A DNA stretch of 64,000 bases, from the NCBI RefSeq assembly GCF_000332075.2, contig NZ_ALVU02000001.1, positions 682,001 through 746,000 of the forward strand. Reading direction: 5' to 3'. Below are positions 1-9,512 of the stretch, in pieces. The stretch's first letter is position 1. Each line of letters starts with the position of its first letter. Under the pieces are notes generated by a model. It was not told where the DNA came from, ran no database searches, and saw nothing but the letters and a program-made list of their open reading frames with translations. The position numbers were made by a program, and so were the translations under genes. The stretch comes from Synechocystis sp. PCC 7509 (GTDB lineage Bacteria; Cyanobacteriota; Cyanobacteriia; Cyanobacteriales; Chroococcidiopsidaceae).

Positions 1-456
1 GATTTCTTGAGCTAGCTTCTGTCTTTCGGAGGTATAGAGAGCTTTAGCATTGTAAGTAGCGGTTACTTTCCGAATTACCGAGCGAAATTGCGGAATCAAA
101 ATAATTTGCTCGTAATCCGTGCCAATAGTTTGATAAATTTCTTGAGCCTTTTTTTCGTCCACATGGTAAAGAATACTGACATCTAGTTTGATGTTTAATC
201 CTTCTTTAGACGGTGCATCTAGAGTTTCCTTCATTTCCTGAGTGCGAGTTGAAAACTTGACTACTTGGGATAAGGGATTTTTGAAACTCAAACCAGGCTT
301 AAGAGTTTGACTTGAAACCGAGCCAAAGCTATCAACCACGCCCACATAGCCAGCCGGAACAATAGTAATGGAGCGTAATAACAGGAGTAAAACAGTGATA
401 GATGTAGTAGTTAAAGCGATCGCAAAAATTGAGTAACGATTAATTAGGAGTTTCAT
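1..456 (-). CDS. SPFH/prohibitin-like membrane protein (partial, C-terminus outside window)
   Basis: Reading leftwards from an ATG at 456, the frame stays open for 152 codons to the window edge. After a short basic N-terminus there is one hydrophobic segment (about residues 8-28), then VPAGYVGVVDSFGSV, which is the start of a band-7/SPFH domain. Further on come TRTQEMKETLDAPSKEGL and LDVSILYHVD, typical of prohibitin-like proteins. Such proteins form membrane-anchored oligomeric rings that organise membranes or partner proteases. The C-terminal coiled coil lies outside the window. The 56 bp to tlyA, which is on the same strand, leave room for a separate or shared transcript. Confidence 0.85.
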   Translation of the reverse strand, partial: MKLLINRYSIFAIALTTTSITVLLLLLRSITIVPAGYVGVVDSFGSVSSQTLKPGLSFKNPLSQVVKFSTRTQEMKETLDAPSKEGLNIKLDVSILYHVDEKKAQEIYQTIGTDYEQIILIPQFRSVIRKVTATYNAKALYTSERQKLAQEI

Positions 457-512
457 TATTTTATTTAGCTCTTAATCTTAGAGTTCCCAAACTTGCGATC
501 GAAACGCTCAAC

Positions 513-1328
513 TTAACTATTTTTCAATTCTTGATGAGCCATTGTAACTAATTGTGCAATTTCTATTTGGTCTGTAGGCGGCGTTTGGCTATCCATACCC
601 AACCACAAAAGATACTCAATATTTCCGGCAGGCCCAACTAGAGGCGACCAAGTTAAACCACGATAAAGCCAGCCAAATTCTAAAGCAGCTTGGAGGACGT
701 GAAAAATAGCCTCTGCTTGGTCTTTGGGGTCGCGAACAACGCCTTTTTTGCCCACGCGAGACTTGCCCACCTCAAATTGCGGCTTAACTAGCAATACCGC
801 CTCGCGCGGCGGGGTTAGTAATTGCCATAAAGCAGGCATCACTTTAGTTAGGGAAATAAACGACACATCAACCACCGTTAAATCGGCGATTTCCGCACCC
901 TGATATAAGTTTTGAGGCTTTAGATAGCGCAAGTTGGTACGTTCTAATAAAACTACTCGCTTTTCGGTACGCAAGCGCCAATCAACTTGTCCATAGCCAA
1001 CATCAACGCCATAAACTTTTTTTGCGCCATTTTGCAGCAAGCAGTCAGTAAAGCCACCGGTAGAAATGCCACCATCTAGACAAATTCTATCGGTTACGTT
1101 AATAGCAAATACCGATAGAGCCTTAGCAAGTTTTTCGCCACCTCTAGACACGTAAGGCAACTTTTCTTTAACTTGAATTGGCGCTGTGGTATCGACTTCT
1201 GTACCAGCTTTATCGACAACTTGACCATTTACCCTAACCTCGCCAGCCTGAATTAGCCTTTGAGCTAAGGCGCGAGAGGAGCATAATTTAAGCTCTACGA
1301 GTAGAGTATCTAGGCGTTGTTTAGGCAA
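513..1328 (-). CDS. tlyA: TlyA family rRNA (cytidine-2'-O)-methyltransferase
   Basis: A 271-residue protein with an N-terminal S4 RNA-binding domain (residues about 4-65, starting PKQRLDTLLVELKL) and an FtsJ/RrmJ-like SAM methyltransferase domain. Visible family motifs are RGGEKLAKAL, the SAM loop LDGGISTGGFTDCLLQ, DVSFISL, VKPQFEVG and GNIEYLLWL, which supply the K-D-K-E catalytic set of 2'-O methylases. In other bacteria the family methylates 16S and/or 23S rRNA; some members were first named hemolysins. Length and motifs are complete, so it should be active. ATG start. Confidence 0.93.
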   Translation of the reverse strand: MPKQRLDTLLVELKLCSSRALAQRLIQAGEVRVNGQVVDKAGTEVDTTAPIQVKEKLPYVSRGGEKLAKALSVFAINVTDRICLDGGISTGGFTDCLLQNGAKKVYGVDVGYGQVDWRLRTEKRVVLLERTNLRYLKPQNLYQGAEIADLTVVDVSFISLTKVMPALWQLLTPPREAVLLVKPQFEVGKSRVGKKGVVRDPKDQAEAIFHVLQAALEFGWLYRGLTWSPLVGPAGNIEYLLWLGMDSQTPPTDQIEIAQLVTMAHQELKNS

Positions 1329-1434
1329 GGAATTTTATTGAGATTGAAGTATTATAAAGAGCTTTGTTGAGATTTTCGCAACAGTGTTATGTACAAATTT
1401 AGCGGTTAACAGATATGACCCTTTTGCAGGGGGT

Positions 1435-1531
1435 TTGGGGGAGGCAAGCCGTCCCCCAATGGGGAGGCAAAAAGCGGTGTAGCTCTGCTTCCCGCTTTGT
1501 TGCCGTTGGGTTTGGGGGGCAGACCCCCCAA
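1435..1531. repeat. G/C-rich triple-hairpin intergenic block
   Basis: Between tlyA and the 3' end of glgP lie three hairpins: TTGGGGGA (1435-1442) with TCCCCCAA (1452-1459); AAAGCGG (about 1471) with CCGCTTT (about 1492), extended by GGCAA/TTGCC; and TTGGGGGG (1512-1519) with CCCCCCAA (1524-1531). There is no T-tract on either strand, so this is not a canonical intrinsic terminator, though it lies just downstream of glgP. The low-complexity GGGTTTGGGGG repeats suggest a dispersed cyanobacterial intergenic element. A small open frame at 1415-1636 across it is not believable as a gene. Confidence 0.6.
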
Positions 1532-1573
1532 GTCTTGGTTTTTCCTAGAGAAATTTTATGCAACCAACGTAAA

Positions 1574-4159
1574 TCAAGAAGCCCACAAAATCAAGCGGGG
1601 TTCGTAGGGACTAGACAAGTATTCATGCTGAGGTAGGACGCGCAAAGACAAACCCTGCAAGCCAGAACGAGTATAAACAATATTTGCCGTATACACGCAA
1701 CTACCGTGGGAATCATGCCCTTGACACTCCATAACGACCGGAACGCCATCAACAATCTCGCCATTAGCATCAATAGCACCCTGATAGAGTTGGACTTGAA
1801 TATCATCAGGGGTTAAAGTAGCTAGATCGATTTTTGCCTTAACAGCGATCGTTTGGTCTACCTTAACATCTGTAGTATCAGAGATATCAATACTATCGAT
1901 TTTGATGTTGTACCAGTGGTCAGTTAAATTAGCTTTCCACTCGGCTAATTCATTAGCGGGCGCGTAATGATTCACACTTAAACTATGATAGCGATCGCTT
2001 GCCGGGAAATAAGCCCTTTGTGCGTACTCACTCACCATCCGCTCAGTATTAAAAAACGGACAATTGAGCCGAATTGCGTCTTTCATCTTTGCTACCCAAG
2101 GGCGGGGTAAGCCTTCCGCATCGCGGTTATAAAACAAAGGCACTACATCTTGCTCAATCAAATCATACAAAGCATTAGCTTCAATCTCATCTTGATACAT
2201 GGGGTCTTCGTAATTTTCCCCGTGACCAATAGCCCAACCCGTGCGCACATAATCCGCTTCATCCCACCAGCCATCTAAAACGCTCAAATTGGGCAACCCA
2301 TTCATCGCCGCTTTCATACCGCTAGTACCAGAAGCTTCGCGGGGACGACGGGGAGTATTGAGCCAAATATCGCAGCCAGCAACCAATAACCGCGCTACAT
2401 GGATATCGTAATTAGGCACAAATACCACTTGCTTAGATAAACCCTGCTCCCGGATAAAGTGGTTGATATCGCGAATTAGCTCTTTACCAGGAATGTCTTT
2501 AGGGTGAGCTTTGCCAGAAATTACAAATTGCACTCGACGATCTTTATTTCCCGCTAAAATCCGCTTGCATCGCTCCAAGTCGCGCATCCATAGCGTAGCC
2601 CTTTTATAGGTAGCAAACCGACGAGCAAAGCCAATAGTTAATACTGAAGGATCTAGCACTTCTTGAGCTTGGGTAATTTCTGCCGGACTTGCCCCGCGAT
2701 CGCGTAAATGCTTTACTAAATGTTCGCGGACAAACACCACCATATCTAAGCGGCAACGTTCGTGATTGCGCCACAATTCCTCATCGGGAATTGTATGTAC
2801 ACGCTCCCACAACTGGCTATTTGCCGGGGCTGAAGACCAATTTGGGCCTAAGTAGCGATCGTACAACGTCTGAGTAGCGCTGGCAACACAACTTCGGGCG
2901 TGAACGCCATTAGTAATGGCGGTAATTGGTACTTCTTGTACAGGTAAATTCTGCCACAAGGCTCTAAACATTCCTCGCGATACGACACCGTGCAACTGAG
3001 CAACACCATTAGCAAAAGTTGCAGTTTTGAGCGCCAACACTGCCATACTAAACGGCGAAGTCAAATCTCCCGTATTTTCCCGTCCCAAACCTAGCAATTG
3101 ATCTTTGGACAAACCAAAAATTTCCGCATAATGACCCAAATAATACAAAGTTTTATCTGGTGCAAATAAGTCAATTCCCGCCGGTACGGGGGTATGAGTT
3201 GTAAAAATATTACTTGAGGCAACTAATTGTCTTGCTTGGGTATATTTTAAACCTTCTTCCTGCATCAAGATTCTTGTCCGCTCTAAAGCCGAAAAAGCCG
3301 CGTGTCCCTCGTTCATGTGATACGCTGTGACCCTTAAGCCCAAAGCTTTGAGCATTCTTACCCCACCAACTCCCAGCATTATCTCTTGGTGGATACGCAT
3401 ATCAATGTCGCCACCATACAGTTGATCTGTGATGTCGTGATCGTAAGGGTTATTTGGTTCGATATTTGTATCCAATAGATACAAAGGCACAGTTCCCACC
3501 TGCACCCGCCAAACTCTAGCGTAAACCGTGCGTCCTGGGTAATCTACCTCAATTCGCAACTCCGAACCATCAGAATTACGCTCTAAAAACAAAGGCATAT
3601 TATAAAAATCATTGATGGGGTAGCGCTCTTGCTGCCAACCATCGGCGTTGAGATACTGAGCAAAATATCCTTGCTGGTAAAGTAAGCCAACTCCTACTAA
3701 AGGTAAACCTAGGTCGCTCGCTGACTTTAAATGATCCCCCGCTAAAACCCCCAAGCCTCCCGAATAAATTGGCAAACAATCAACTAGCCCAAATTCGGCG
3801 GAGAAATAGGCAAAACATTCTTGGGAGTATTTATCAGTTTTATTATCTGTTTCCTGCGCCCGATTTTTGTCATACCAGCTACGCTCTTGCAAATAATCTT
3901 CCAACTGACGTGCGGCTCTGTCCATTTGGGCTAAAAAGCCCTCGTCTTCTACCACTTCTTGTAAACGTACTTGGCTAATATTGCCCAACATATAAACCGG
4001 ATTATGGCGGCTTGCTTCCCAAAGGTCAGGATCTAAACGGCGAAATAAGTCTTTGCTTTCGGCACTCCAATCCCAATGAAGATTGTAAGCTAACGGGCGC
4101 AAGCTTTCTAAGCGAGGCGGCAAAGAGGGATAAACGTTAAAAGTCCGAATTGGCTGCAT
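1574..4159 (-). CDS. glgP: alpha-glucan (glycogen) phosphorylase, DUF3417-containing short-type
   Basis: An 861-residue protein. It releases glucose 1-phosphate from the non-reducing ends of glycogen in the cytosol. The N-terminal part (about 1-110) is the DUF3417 region (YNLHWDWSAESKDLF). The phosphorylase core follows, with YFSAEFGL, IYSGGLGVLAGDH, YHMNEGHAAF and TTHTPVPAGIDLF. The PLP-binding segment EASGTSGMKAAMNGLPNLS lies near residue 610; its lysine is the Schiff-base residue. This is the form shared with many archaea and Gram-negative bacteria rather than the MalP/animal type. ATG start. Stop at 1574, followed by a hairpin block instead of a T-rich terminator. Confidence 0.94.
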   Translation of the reverse strand: MQPIRTFNVYPSLPPRLESLRPLAYNLHWDWSAESKDLFRRLDPDLWEASRHNPVYMLGNISQVRLQEVVEDEGFLAQMDRAARQLEDYLQERSWYDKNRAQETDNKTDKYSQECFAYFSAEFGLVDCLPIYSGGLGVLAGDHLKSASDLGLPLVGVGLLYQQGYFAQYLNADGWQQERYPINDFYNMPLFLERNSDGSELRIEVDYPGRTVYARVWRVQVGTVPLYLLDTNIEPNNPYDHDITDQLYGGDIDMRIHQEIMLGVGGVRMLKALGLRVTAYHMNEGHAAFSALERTRILMQEEGLKYTQARQLVASSNIFTTHTPVPAGIDLFAPDKTLYYLGHYAEIFGLSKDQLLGLGRENTGDLTSPFSMAVLALKTATFANGVAQLHGVVSRGMFRALWQNLPVQEVPITAITNGVHARSCVASATQTLYDRYLGPNWSSAPANSQLWERVHTIPDEELWRNHERCRLDMVVFVREHLVKHLRDRGASPAEITQAQEVLDPSVLTIGFARRFATYKRATLWMRDLERCKRILAGNKDRRVQFVISGKAHPKDIPGKELIRDINHFIREQGLSKQVVFVPNYDIHVARLLVAGCDIWLNTPRRPREASGTSGMKAAMNGLPNLSVLDGWWDEADYVRTGWAIGHGENYEDPMYQDEIEANALYDLIEQDVVPLFYNRDAEGLPRPWVAKMKDAIRLNCPFFNTERMVSEYAQRAYFPASDRYHSLSVNHYAPANELAEWKANLTDHWYNIKIDSIDISDTTDVKVDQTIAVKAKIDLATLTPDDIQVQLYQGAIDANGEIVDGVPVVMECQGHDSHGSCVYTANIVYTRSGLQGLSLRVLPQHEYLSSPYEPRLILWAS

Positions 4160-4391
4160 GAGTTAGTAGAGATTTAAGTAAGGTGGTTATGGCTATTGTT
4201 TACCTGGTTCTACCTTGAATTGGCAACTCTTGATACTTTTATGGGTAAAAAAAATTATTTTAGTAGTTTTTGCTAGCGACTTCTAATCTAAATTAATTTA
4301 CTTAGGGCGATCGCACTTGCAGAAAAATAGCCCGATCTTTGGGTATTATAAGAAAGCTATCTGCTGAATATTTATTGCGGAGACAATTCCT

Positions 4392-4508
4392 GTGGTCACT
4401 CTCAAAATAGCTGTGTATATTGTTGTTGGTATATTTGTCGCCATGTTTTTCTTTGGCTTTTTGTCCAACGATCCTTCTCGCAATCCTAGCCGTCGCGATT
4501 TAGAATAA
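4392..4508 (+). CDS. psbI: photosystem II reaction centre protein I
   Basis: A 38-residue protein starting at a GTG (MVTLKIAVY...), a single-span thylakoid membrane subunit next to D1/CP43. It is recognised by [19 protein letters not shown] and the conserved tail [21 protein letters not shown] at 4379-4382 sits nine bases before the GTG. No earlier in-frame ATG fits, and family members begin with M-L-T-L-K-I, so GTG replaces ATG here. A TATTAT at 4344-4349 could be the -10 box, but a well-spaced -35 is not clear. The gene stands alone between divergent glgP and the DUF3769 gene. Confidence 0.95.
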   Translation: MVTLKIAVYIVVGIFVAMFFFGFLSNDPSRNPSRRDLE

Positions 4509-4624
4509 ACCGCCCCTTGCGACTTCTATAGACACCTGCAAACAACTAATACTAGAGGCGGTTGCCAGTGTGGTTAAATTCATGCTTCCGGGCTGATAAT
4601 TCGCTACTCATGTTTTGAACGAAT

Positions 4625-6916
4625 ATGCCCTACCCATTACCGTCACCTGCACCGCCTCCTATAGTTCAAGTAGAAAAAAACCGCTTTATTGATTCCAAGC
4701 CATTATCAAAGCCTCATATTAGCCCGGTAGTAACGCCAAATACCCCCGATTCACCTTTACCTTCTGCCTTACAAGCCCATAAGAGAGCGATCGCTCTAGA
4801 TAATCCTGTTAGTCTTAGCGATCGCTTACAAGCGGCGACAACTCAAAGTAACCAACAGACACCTATTGAACCTGTAGCACCAGCAACCCCTACAAACAAC
4901 CCCCAAAGCGTCGAAAATATCCCAACGGAAAGTGTAGAAACCTCGCCTAGTCCAACTACACCCGTAGAAATACAATCGCCACCAAGGGAAAACCCTCCCA
5001 CCCCAACGGGGAGCGGAGAAACCCAACCGAGTAATGTTGCTCCAGTAAATAGCAGAATTGTAGAATTAAACGCCGATCGCCAAGAGTACGACGAGCAAAG
5101 ACAAATTGTTACCGCCGAAGGTAACGTCGTAGTAAGGCTAAATGGCGGAGTTATAGACGCAGACAGCTTGCAAGTCAATCTATCTAATCGCATCGCTGTA
5201 GGGCAAGGAAATGTAGCCGTAACGCGAGGCGAACAAATACTTCGGGGTGAAAGATTTACCTACAACTTTGTGCAAAATACTGGTCAATTGCTCAATGCTA
5301 GTGGCGAAATTTTTATTCCTAGCGCTAGTCAAGACTTATCTGTTAATTTAGCCACCGATATCAGCGCCGGAGGAGTAAGCGCACCACCAAGCGATCGCAT
5401 TACCGCCAATCAACCCAGGCAAGACGTTACGAGTACAGGGGGAATTGGCATTAGTATAGGTGCAGGTAGAGACGTTAACAACGTTGCTTTACCGCAACAA
5501 GGGGGTGAAGTTCGCCGCTTGAGTTTTCAGGCACAACAAGTCCAATTTTACCCGGAAGGTTGGCAAGCTCAAAATGTCAAAATTACCAACGATCCCTTTG
5601 CGCCACCAGAACTAGAATTAAGAGCAGATACAGTGACGCTGACACGGGAAACGCCCCAGCGCGATCGCATTGTTACTACTCGTCAGCGTTTAGTATTCGA
5701 CCAAGGGCTATCAATCCCCATTCCTAAAAATCAAACAGTCATTGATCGCACCGAAAGAGAAGTTACACCAGGATTATTTCAAATTGGCTTAGATGGTGAC
5801 GAACGAGGTGGAGTATTTATTGAGCGCAACTTTAGCCCCATCAATAGCGAACAAATACAGTTAACTTTAACACCACAGTTTTTTGTACAATCAGCAGTCA
5901 CCGAAAGCGGCGGTAACGTCCTCGATCCCGATTTGTATGGTTTGAGGTCAAAATTGCAAGTAAATCTGGGAGAGCGGACTTCAGTTAGAGGTAGAGCCTC
6001 AATTACTAGCCTAGACTTAAGCCAATTAGAAGACAATTTGCGAGGGAGCTTGCGACTTACTCAAGCCGTAGGGAGCAGCGCTAGACCCCATCAATTGACC
6101 GTAGAATACAGCTATCGCGATCGCTTGTTTAATGGCAGTCTCGGTTATCAAACCGTACAAAGCAGTTTAGGCGGGGTTTTGACTTCACCAGTGATTGCTT
6201 TGGGAAATACTGGAATTGCTTTGAGCTATCAAGGTGGCGCACAGTTGATTAATGCCGAAAGCGATCGCTCAGACTTATTGGCATCCCAGAGAGATAGCGA
6301 TCGCATTTCTTTAAGCCGCCTGCAAGCCAGCGTTGCCCTCAATCGTGGCTTTACTTTGTGGCAAGGACAAGCTTTAGCTGCTACTCCTACCGAGGGGCTG
6401 CGATATACCCCCGCCCCAGTAATTCCTTATGTCAGTTTAGCTACTGGATTAAAAGGAGTTAGTAGCCTTTACAGTAGTGGAGATAGCCAAAATACAATTA
6501 CCGGAACTATTGGTATTCAAGGACAATTTGGGCATTTCTCTAGGGAGTTTTTTGATTACACGGGCTTTAAAATCAATTTTTCCCAAGATATTCGTAGTGG
6601 ACTATCACCATTTTTGTTTGATCGCGCGGTGGATAATAAAGTTCTCGAACTTGGCTTTGTCCAACAAATCTACGGGCCTTTTCGTTTTGGTATCCAAGCC
6701 GCCCTTAACTTAGATACGGGAGAAAATATTAGCACTGACTACATTTTGGAATACAGCCGCCGCACCTATGGCGTTGCTTTACGTTATAATCCAGTGTTGG
6801 AATTAGGCTCTTTAAGTTTGCGGATTAGCGATTTTAACTGGAATGGTGGCAGTAATTTATTTTCCGATTCTGAGGTGCAGCCCGTGTTAAATGGGGTGCG
6901 TCAAACTAATGATTAA
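4625..6916 (+). CDS. DUF3769 / LptD-like outer-membrane biogenesis protein
   Basis: A 763-residue protein. Residues 1-140 are a Pro/Ser/Thr-rich low-complexity stretch. Residues about 145-225 resemble an OstA/LptA domain ([20 protein letters not shown], then [15 protein letters not shown]). From about 280 there is a long beta-rich region ending in alternating strands typical of a barrel ([31 protein letters not shown]). In cyanobacteria DUF3769 proteins are taken as LptD counterparts for lipopolysaccharide export; that role is by family, not shown here. No signal peptide is visible from the ATG at 4625, and TGA at 4616-4618 blocks an upstream in-frame ATG at 4610. The 3' end overlaps convergent purE by 11 bp. 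Confidence 0.8.
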   Translation: MPYPLPSPAPPPIVQVEKNRFIDSKPLSKPHISPVVTPNTPDSPLPSALQAHKRAIALDNPVSLSDRLQAATTQSNQQTPIEPVAPATPTNNPQSVENIPTESVETSPSPTTPVEIQSPPRENPPTPTGSGETQPSNVAPVNSRIVELNADRQEYDEQRQIVTAEGNVVVRLNGGVIDADSLQVNLSNRIAVGQGNVAVTRGEQILRGERFTYNFVQNTGQLLNASGEIFIPSASQDLSVNLATDISAGGVSAPPSDRITANQPRQDVTSTGGIGISIGAGRDVNNVALPQQGGEVRRLSFQAQQVQFYPEGWQAQNVKITNDPFAPPELELRADTVTLTRETPQRDRIVTTRQRLVFDQGLSIPIPKNQTVIDRTEREVTPGLFQIGLDGDERGGVFIERNFSPINSEQIQLTLTPQFFVQSAVTESGGNVLDPDLYGLRSKLQVNLGERTSVRGRASITSLDLSQLEDNLRGSLRLTQAVGSSARPHQLTVEYSYRDRLFNGSLGYQTVQSSLGGVLTSPVIALGNTGIALSYQGGAQLINAESDRSDLLASQRDSDRISLSRLQASVALNRGFTLWQGQALAATPTEGLRYTPAPVIPYVSLATGLKGVSSLYSSGDSQNTITGTIGIQGQFGHFSREFFDYTGFKINFSQDIRSGLSPFLFDRAVDNKVLELGFVQQIYGPFRFGIQAALNLDTGENISTDYILEYSRRTYGVALRYNPVLELGSLSLRISDFNWNGGSNLFSDSEVQPVLNGVRQTND

Positions 6917-7430
6917 AGTTAGTTAGATATTTTTGATAGCCCATCGCTTCAAGTTTTGCTTGTTTGTCTAAAACAGATTGCTTTAAAGTTTGGCGATACT
7001 TTTGGACTTTCTCTAATAACTCGCTTTGCGAAGTTGCTAAAATTTGAATCGCTAACAACCCAGCATTAGCCGCATTACCAATCGCTACAGTAGCGACAGG
7101 AATACCCGCAGGCATTTGAACAATAGAGTACAAAGAATCAAGCCCTTGTAAGTGGCGACTAGGTACAGGAACGCCAATTACAGGCAAAGGAGTTAAAGCT
7201 GCAACCATACCAGGCAAATGCGCCGCACCACCTGCCCCAGCAATAATAACTTTAATGCCGCGTTTGTGGGCTTCAGTGGCGTACTCAAACATCCGTTCGG
7301 GAGTACGATGAGCGGAAATAATTGCAACTTCAGGCGTTAGCGCAAATTCTGTACAAATTGCGATCGCATCCTGCATAACCTGTAAGTCTGAATCGCTACC
7401 CATAATAATGCCGATTAGTGGTTGAGTCAT
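6906..7430 (-). CDS. purE: 5-(carboxyamino)imidazole ribonucleotide mutase
   Basis: A 174-residue cytosolic enzyme of de novo purine synthesis that converts N5-CAIR to CAIR. The class I PurE signature is complete: [13 protein letters not shown] at the N-terminus, [33 protein letters not shown] and [18 protein letters not shown] start. It is convergent with the DUF3769 gene and diverges from nagA with about 50 bp between starts, so a shared promoter region lies at 7431-7482. Confidence 0.95.
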   Translation of the reverse strand: MTQPLIGIIMGSDSDLQVMQDAIAICTEFALTPEVAIISAHRTPERMFEYATEAHKRGIKVIIAGAGGAAHLPGMVAALTPLPVIGVPVPSRHLQGLDSLYSIVQMPAGIPVATVAIGNAANAGLLAIQILATSQSELLEKVQKYRQTLKQSVLDKQAKLEAMGYQKYLTNFNH

Positions 7431-7482
7431 AGTATTTAGAGGTTAGTTAAAAATTTTGTAGCAGATATAGGGACGCAATTTA

Positions 7483-8688
7483 ATGAATAGTGCGATCGCC
7501 AACTTAGATATTATCAATGCTCGTGTACCTGATGGTGGAACTTTACGGGCAATTAGAGTCGATTCTCAAGGCAAAGTTGCTCAAATTCTACCCATGAGCA
7601 AACTTGCAACAGATAGAAAAGTATTGGATGTAGCTGGCGATTACATTTCCTTGGGTGGTGTAGATTTACAGATTAATGGGGCGCTAGGATTAGCATTTAC
7701 TGACTTCCAGGCACAAGACAGCGAATTATTGTCAAAAATCTGTCAATTTCTTTGGCAACAAGGAGTAGATAGCTTTGTCCCTACTCTAGTTACAACTTCT
7801 GTGGAAAATATTAAACGAGTTCTCGCTACCCTGACTGATTTTATTGAGAGTCAAAAATCCACGTCTCAACAAACCGCGCAAATTCTGGGAGTGCATTTAG
7901 AAGGGCCTTTTTTAAACCCTGAAAAGCGCGGCGCACACCCAAAAGAATACTTATTACCACTGACTATTGACAACTTGAAGTATATTTTGGCCGAACAAAG
8001 TCACATCGTTAAGATCGTCACCTTAGCGCCGGAATTAGACCCCACTGGGCAAGCAATCCCCTATTTAAAGAACCTAGACATAACTATTAGTTTAGGTCAC
8101 TCCCTAGCCACCGCAGCCCAAGCAAAACGAGCTTTTGAACTAGGGGCATCAATGGTAACTCATGCCTTCAATGCCATGCCATCACTGCATCATCGAGAAC
8201 CAGGATTGCTAGGAGCAGCTTTAGTAAATCAGCGCGTAAAATGCGGTTTAATTGCCGATGGGCAACATATCTGCCCTACCATGATTCAAGTGTTACTTCA
8301 AGCCAGCAATTACCAACAGGGATTGTTTCTAGTTAGTGATGCTTTAGCACCCTTGGGATTACCTGATGGCGTTTACCCCTGGGATACAAGACAAATAACT
8401 GTTACGAGGGGTACAGCACGATTAGCTGACAACACTTTATCCGGCACAACTTTACCATTATTTACCGGAGTCCAAAACTTAGTTAAATGGGGTATATGCG
8501 AAGTTGGTAGTGCGATCGCATTAGCTACAAGTTCACCAAGAATTGCCATTAATATCGCTAGTGGAATTGAAAACACTGTAGCTAATCAACTAATCCGTTG
8601 GCATTTCGACGAATCGACCAAAAACCTAAGTTGGGCAAGACTAATAGATTCTCTTGACTACTCGTCACCTCAGTTGATGAGTCTCTAG
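7483..8688 (+). CDS. nagA: N-acetylglucosamine-6-phosphate deacetylase
   Basis: A 401-residue amidohydrolase that removes acetate from GlcNAc-6-P in amino-sugar and cell-wall recycling. Motifs in order: GGVDLQINGALG (residues about 58-69), HLEGPFLNPEKRGAHP with the metal-binding Glu, LGHS, THAFNAM, IADGQH and the catalytic Asp in SDALAPLG. Length and motif order match the family. ATG start with a HIP1-overlapping second codon region. chlM follows after 48 bp on the same strand and may be cotranscribed. Confidence 0.93.
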   Translation: MNSAIANLDIINARVPDGGTLRAIRVDSQGKVAQILPMSKLATDRKVLDVAGDYISLGGVDLQINGALGLAFTDFQAQDSELLSKICQFLWQQGVDSFVPTLVTTSVENIKRVLATLTDFIESQKSTSQQTAQILGVHLEGPFLNPEKRGAHPKEYLLPLTIDNLKYILAEQSHIVKIVTLAPELDPTGQAIPYLKNLDITISLGHSLATAAQAKRAFELGASMVTHAFNAMPSLHHREPGLLGAALVNQRVKCGLIADGQHICPTMIQVLLQASNYQQGLFLVSDALAPLGLPDGVYPWDTRQITVTRGTARLADNTLSGTTLPLFTGVQNLVKWGICEVGSAIALATSSPRIAINIASGIENTVANQLIRWHFDESTKNLSWARLIDSLDYSSPQLMSL

Positions 8689-8736
8689 CACCTATAAATG
8701 TTAAGTTAAACCCTGGGAAAGTATAAAAATAAATTC

Positions 8737-9420
8737 ATGAATCCAGCAGACGATAAAACCATTGTTAAAGAGTATTTTAACTCCACCGGATTTGATCGCT
8801 GGCGGCGAATTTATGGCGATGGCGAAGTTAACAAAGTTCAGTTAGACATTCGTACCGGACACCAGCAAACTGTTGATACCGTCCTAAATTGGCTCAAAAC
8901 CGATGATTTAAGCTCGTTGACCATCTGCGATGCGGGGTGTGGTGTAGGCAGTCTGAGCATCCCCCTAGCCCAAGCTGGAGCGACAGTTTACGGCAGCGAT
9001 ATTTCTGAGAAAATGGTTACTGAAGCAATAGAAAGAGGTATTGCCGAGTTAGGTAAAACAGATAAGCTTAAGTTTGCGGTTCAAGACTTAGAAACTCTTA
9101 GCGGTGAATACCATACAGTTACTTGCTTAGACGTTTTGATTCACTATCCCCAAACCGAGGCGGATAAAATGATCTCTCACCTTGCTTCTATGGCGCGATC
9201 GCGCCTAATTTTGAGTTTTGCTCCGAAAACTTTGGCTTTAAGTATTTTGAAAAAAATTGGTAGTTTTTTTCCTGGCGCAAGTAAAGCAACTCGCGCTTAC
9301 CTACATCGCGAAGCCGATGTGATCAAAATTCTGGAAAGTAACGGCTTTGTAGTCCAAAGACAAGCAATGACTAAAACTAGCTTTTACTTTTCCCGCATTT
9401 TAGAAGCGACCCGCAAATAA
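8737..9420 (+). CDS. chlM: magnesium protoporphyrin IX methyltransferase
   Basis: A 227-residue SAM-dependent methyltransferase (also called bchM) that methylates Mg-protoporphyrin IX to its monomethyl ester in chlorophyll synthesis, probably at the thylakoid or plasma membrane surface. The N-terminal family signature NSTGFDRWRRIYGDG is present, then SAM motif I CDAGCGVGSLS (about residues 67-77), and YHTVTCLDVLIHYPQ. ATG start. It follows nagA on the same strand and is convergent with the methyltransferase gene beyond a hairpin. Confidence 0.94.
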   Translation: MNPADDKTIVKEYFNSTGFDRWRRIYGDGEVNKVQLDIRTGHQQTVDTVLNWLKTDDLSSLTICDAGCGVGSLSIPLAQAGATVYGSDISEKMVTEAIERGIAELGKTDKLKFAVQDLETLSGEYHTVTCLDVLIHYPQTEADKMISHLASMARSRLILSFAPKTLALSILKKIGSFFPGASKATRAYLHREADVIKILESNGFVVQRQAMTKTSFYFSRILEATRK

Positions 9421-9426
9421 ATGTGA

Positions 9427-9459
9427 AGTAGTGCAAGATGTATATAATTTTGCACTACT
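9427..9459. terminator. hairpin between convergent chlM and DNA methyltransferase
   Basis: A ten-base stem, AGTAGTGCAA (9427-9436) with TTGCACTACT (9450-9459), separated by an AT-rich loop, starts six bases after the chlM stop. No clean T-tract follows in either direction (AAAAAC on the plus side), so this is a candidate 3'-end hairpin rather than a textbook terminator. Confidence 0.45.
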
Positions 9460-9512
9460 AAAAACTTCTATCTTAAATATAGTTATAAGACTTTGGATGC
9501 AATGAAAATTAG

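Noticed and set aside
1415-1636. Open frame on the plus strand between tlyA and glgP
   Set aside because: It crosses hairpin repeats and the glgP 3' end, its composition is low-complexity, and it has no family-like stretch.
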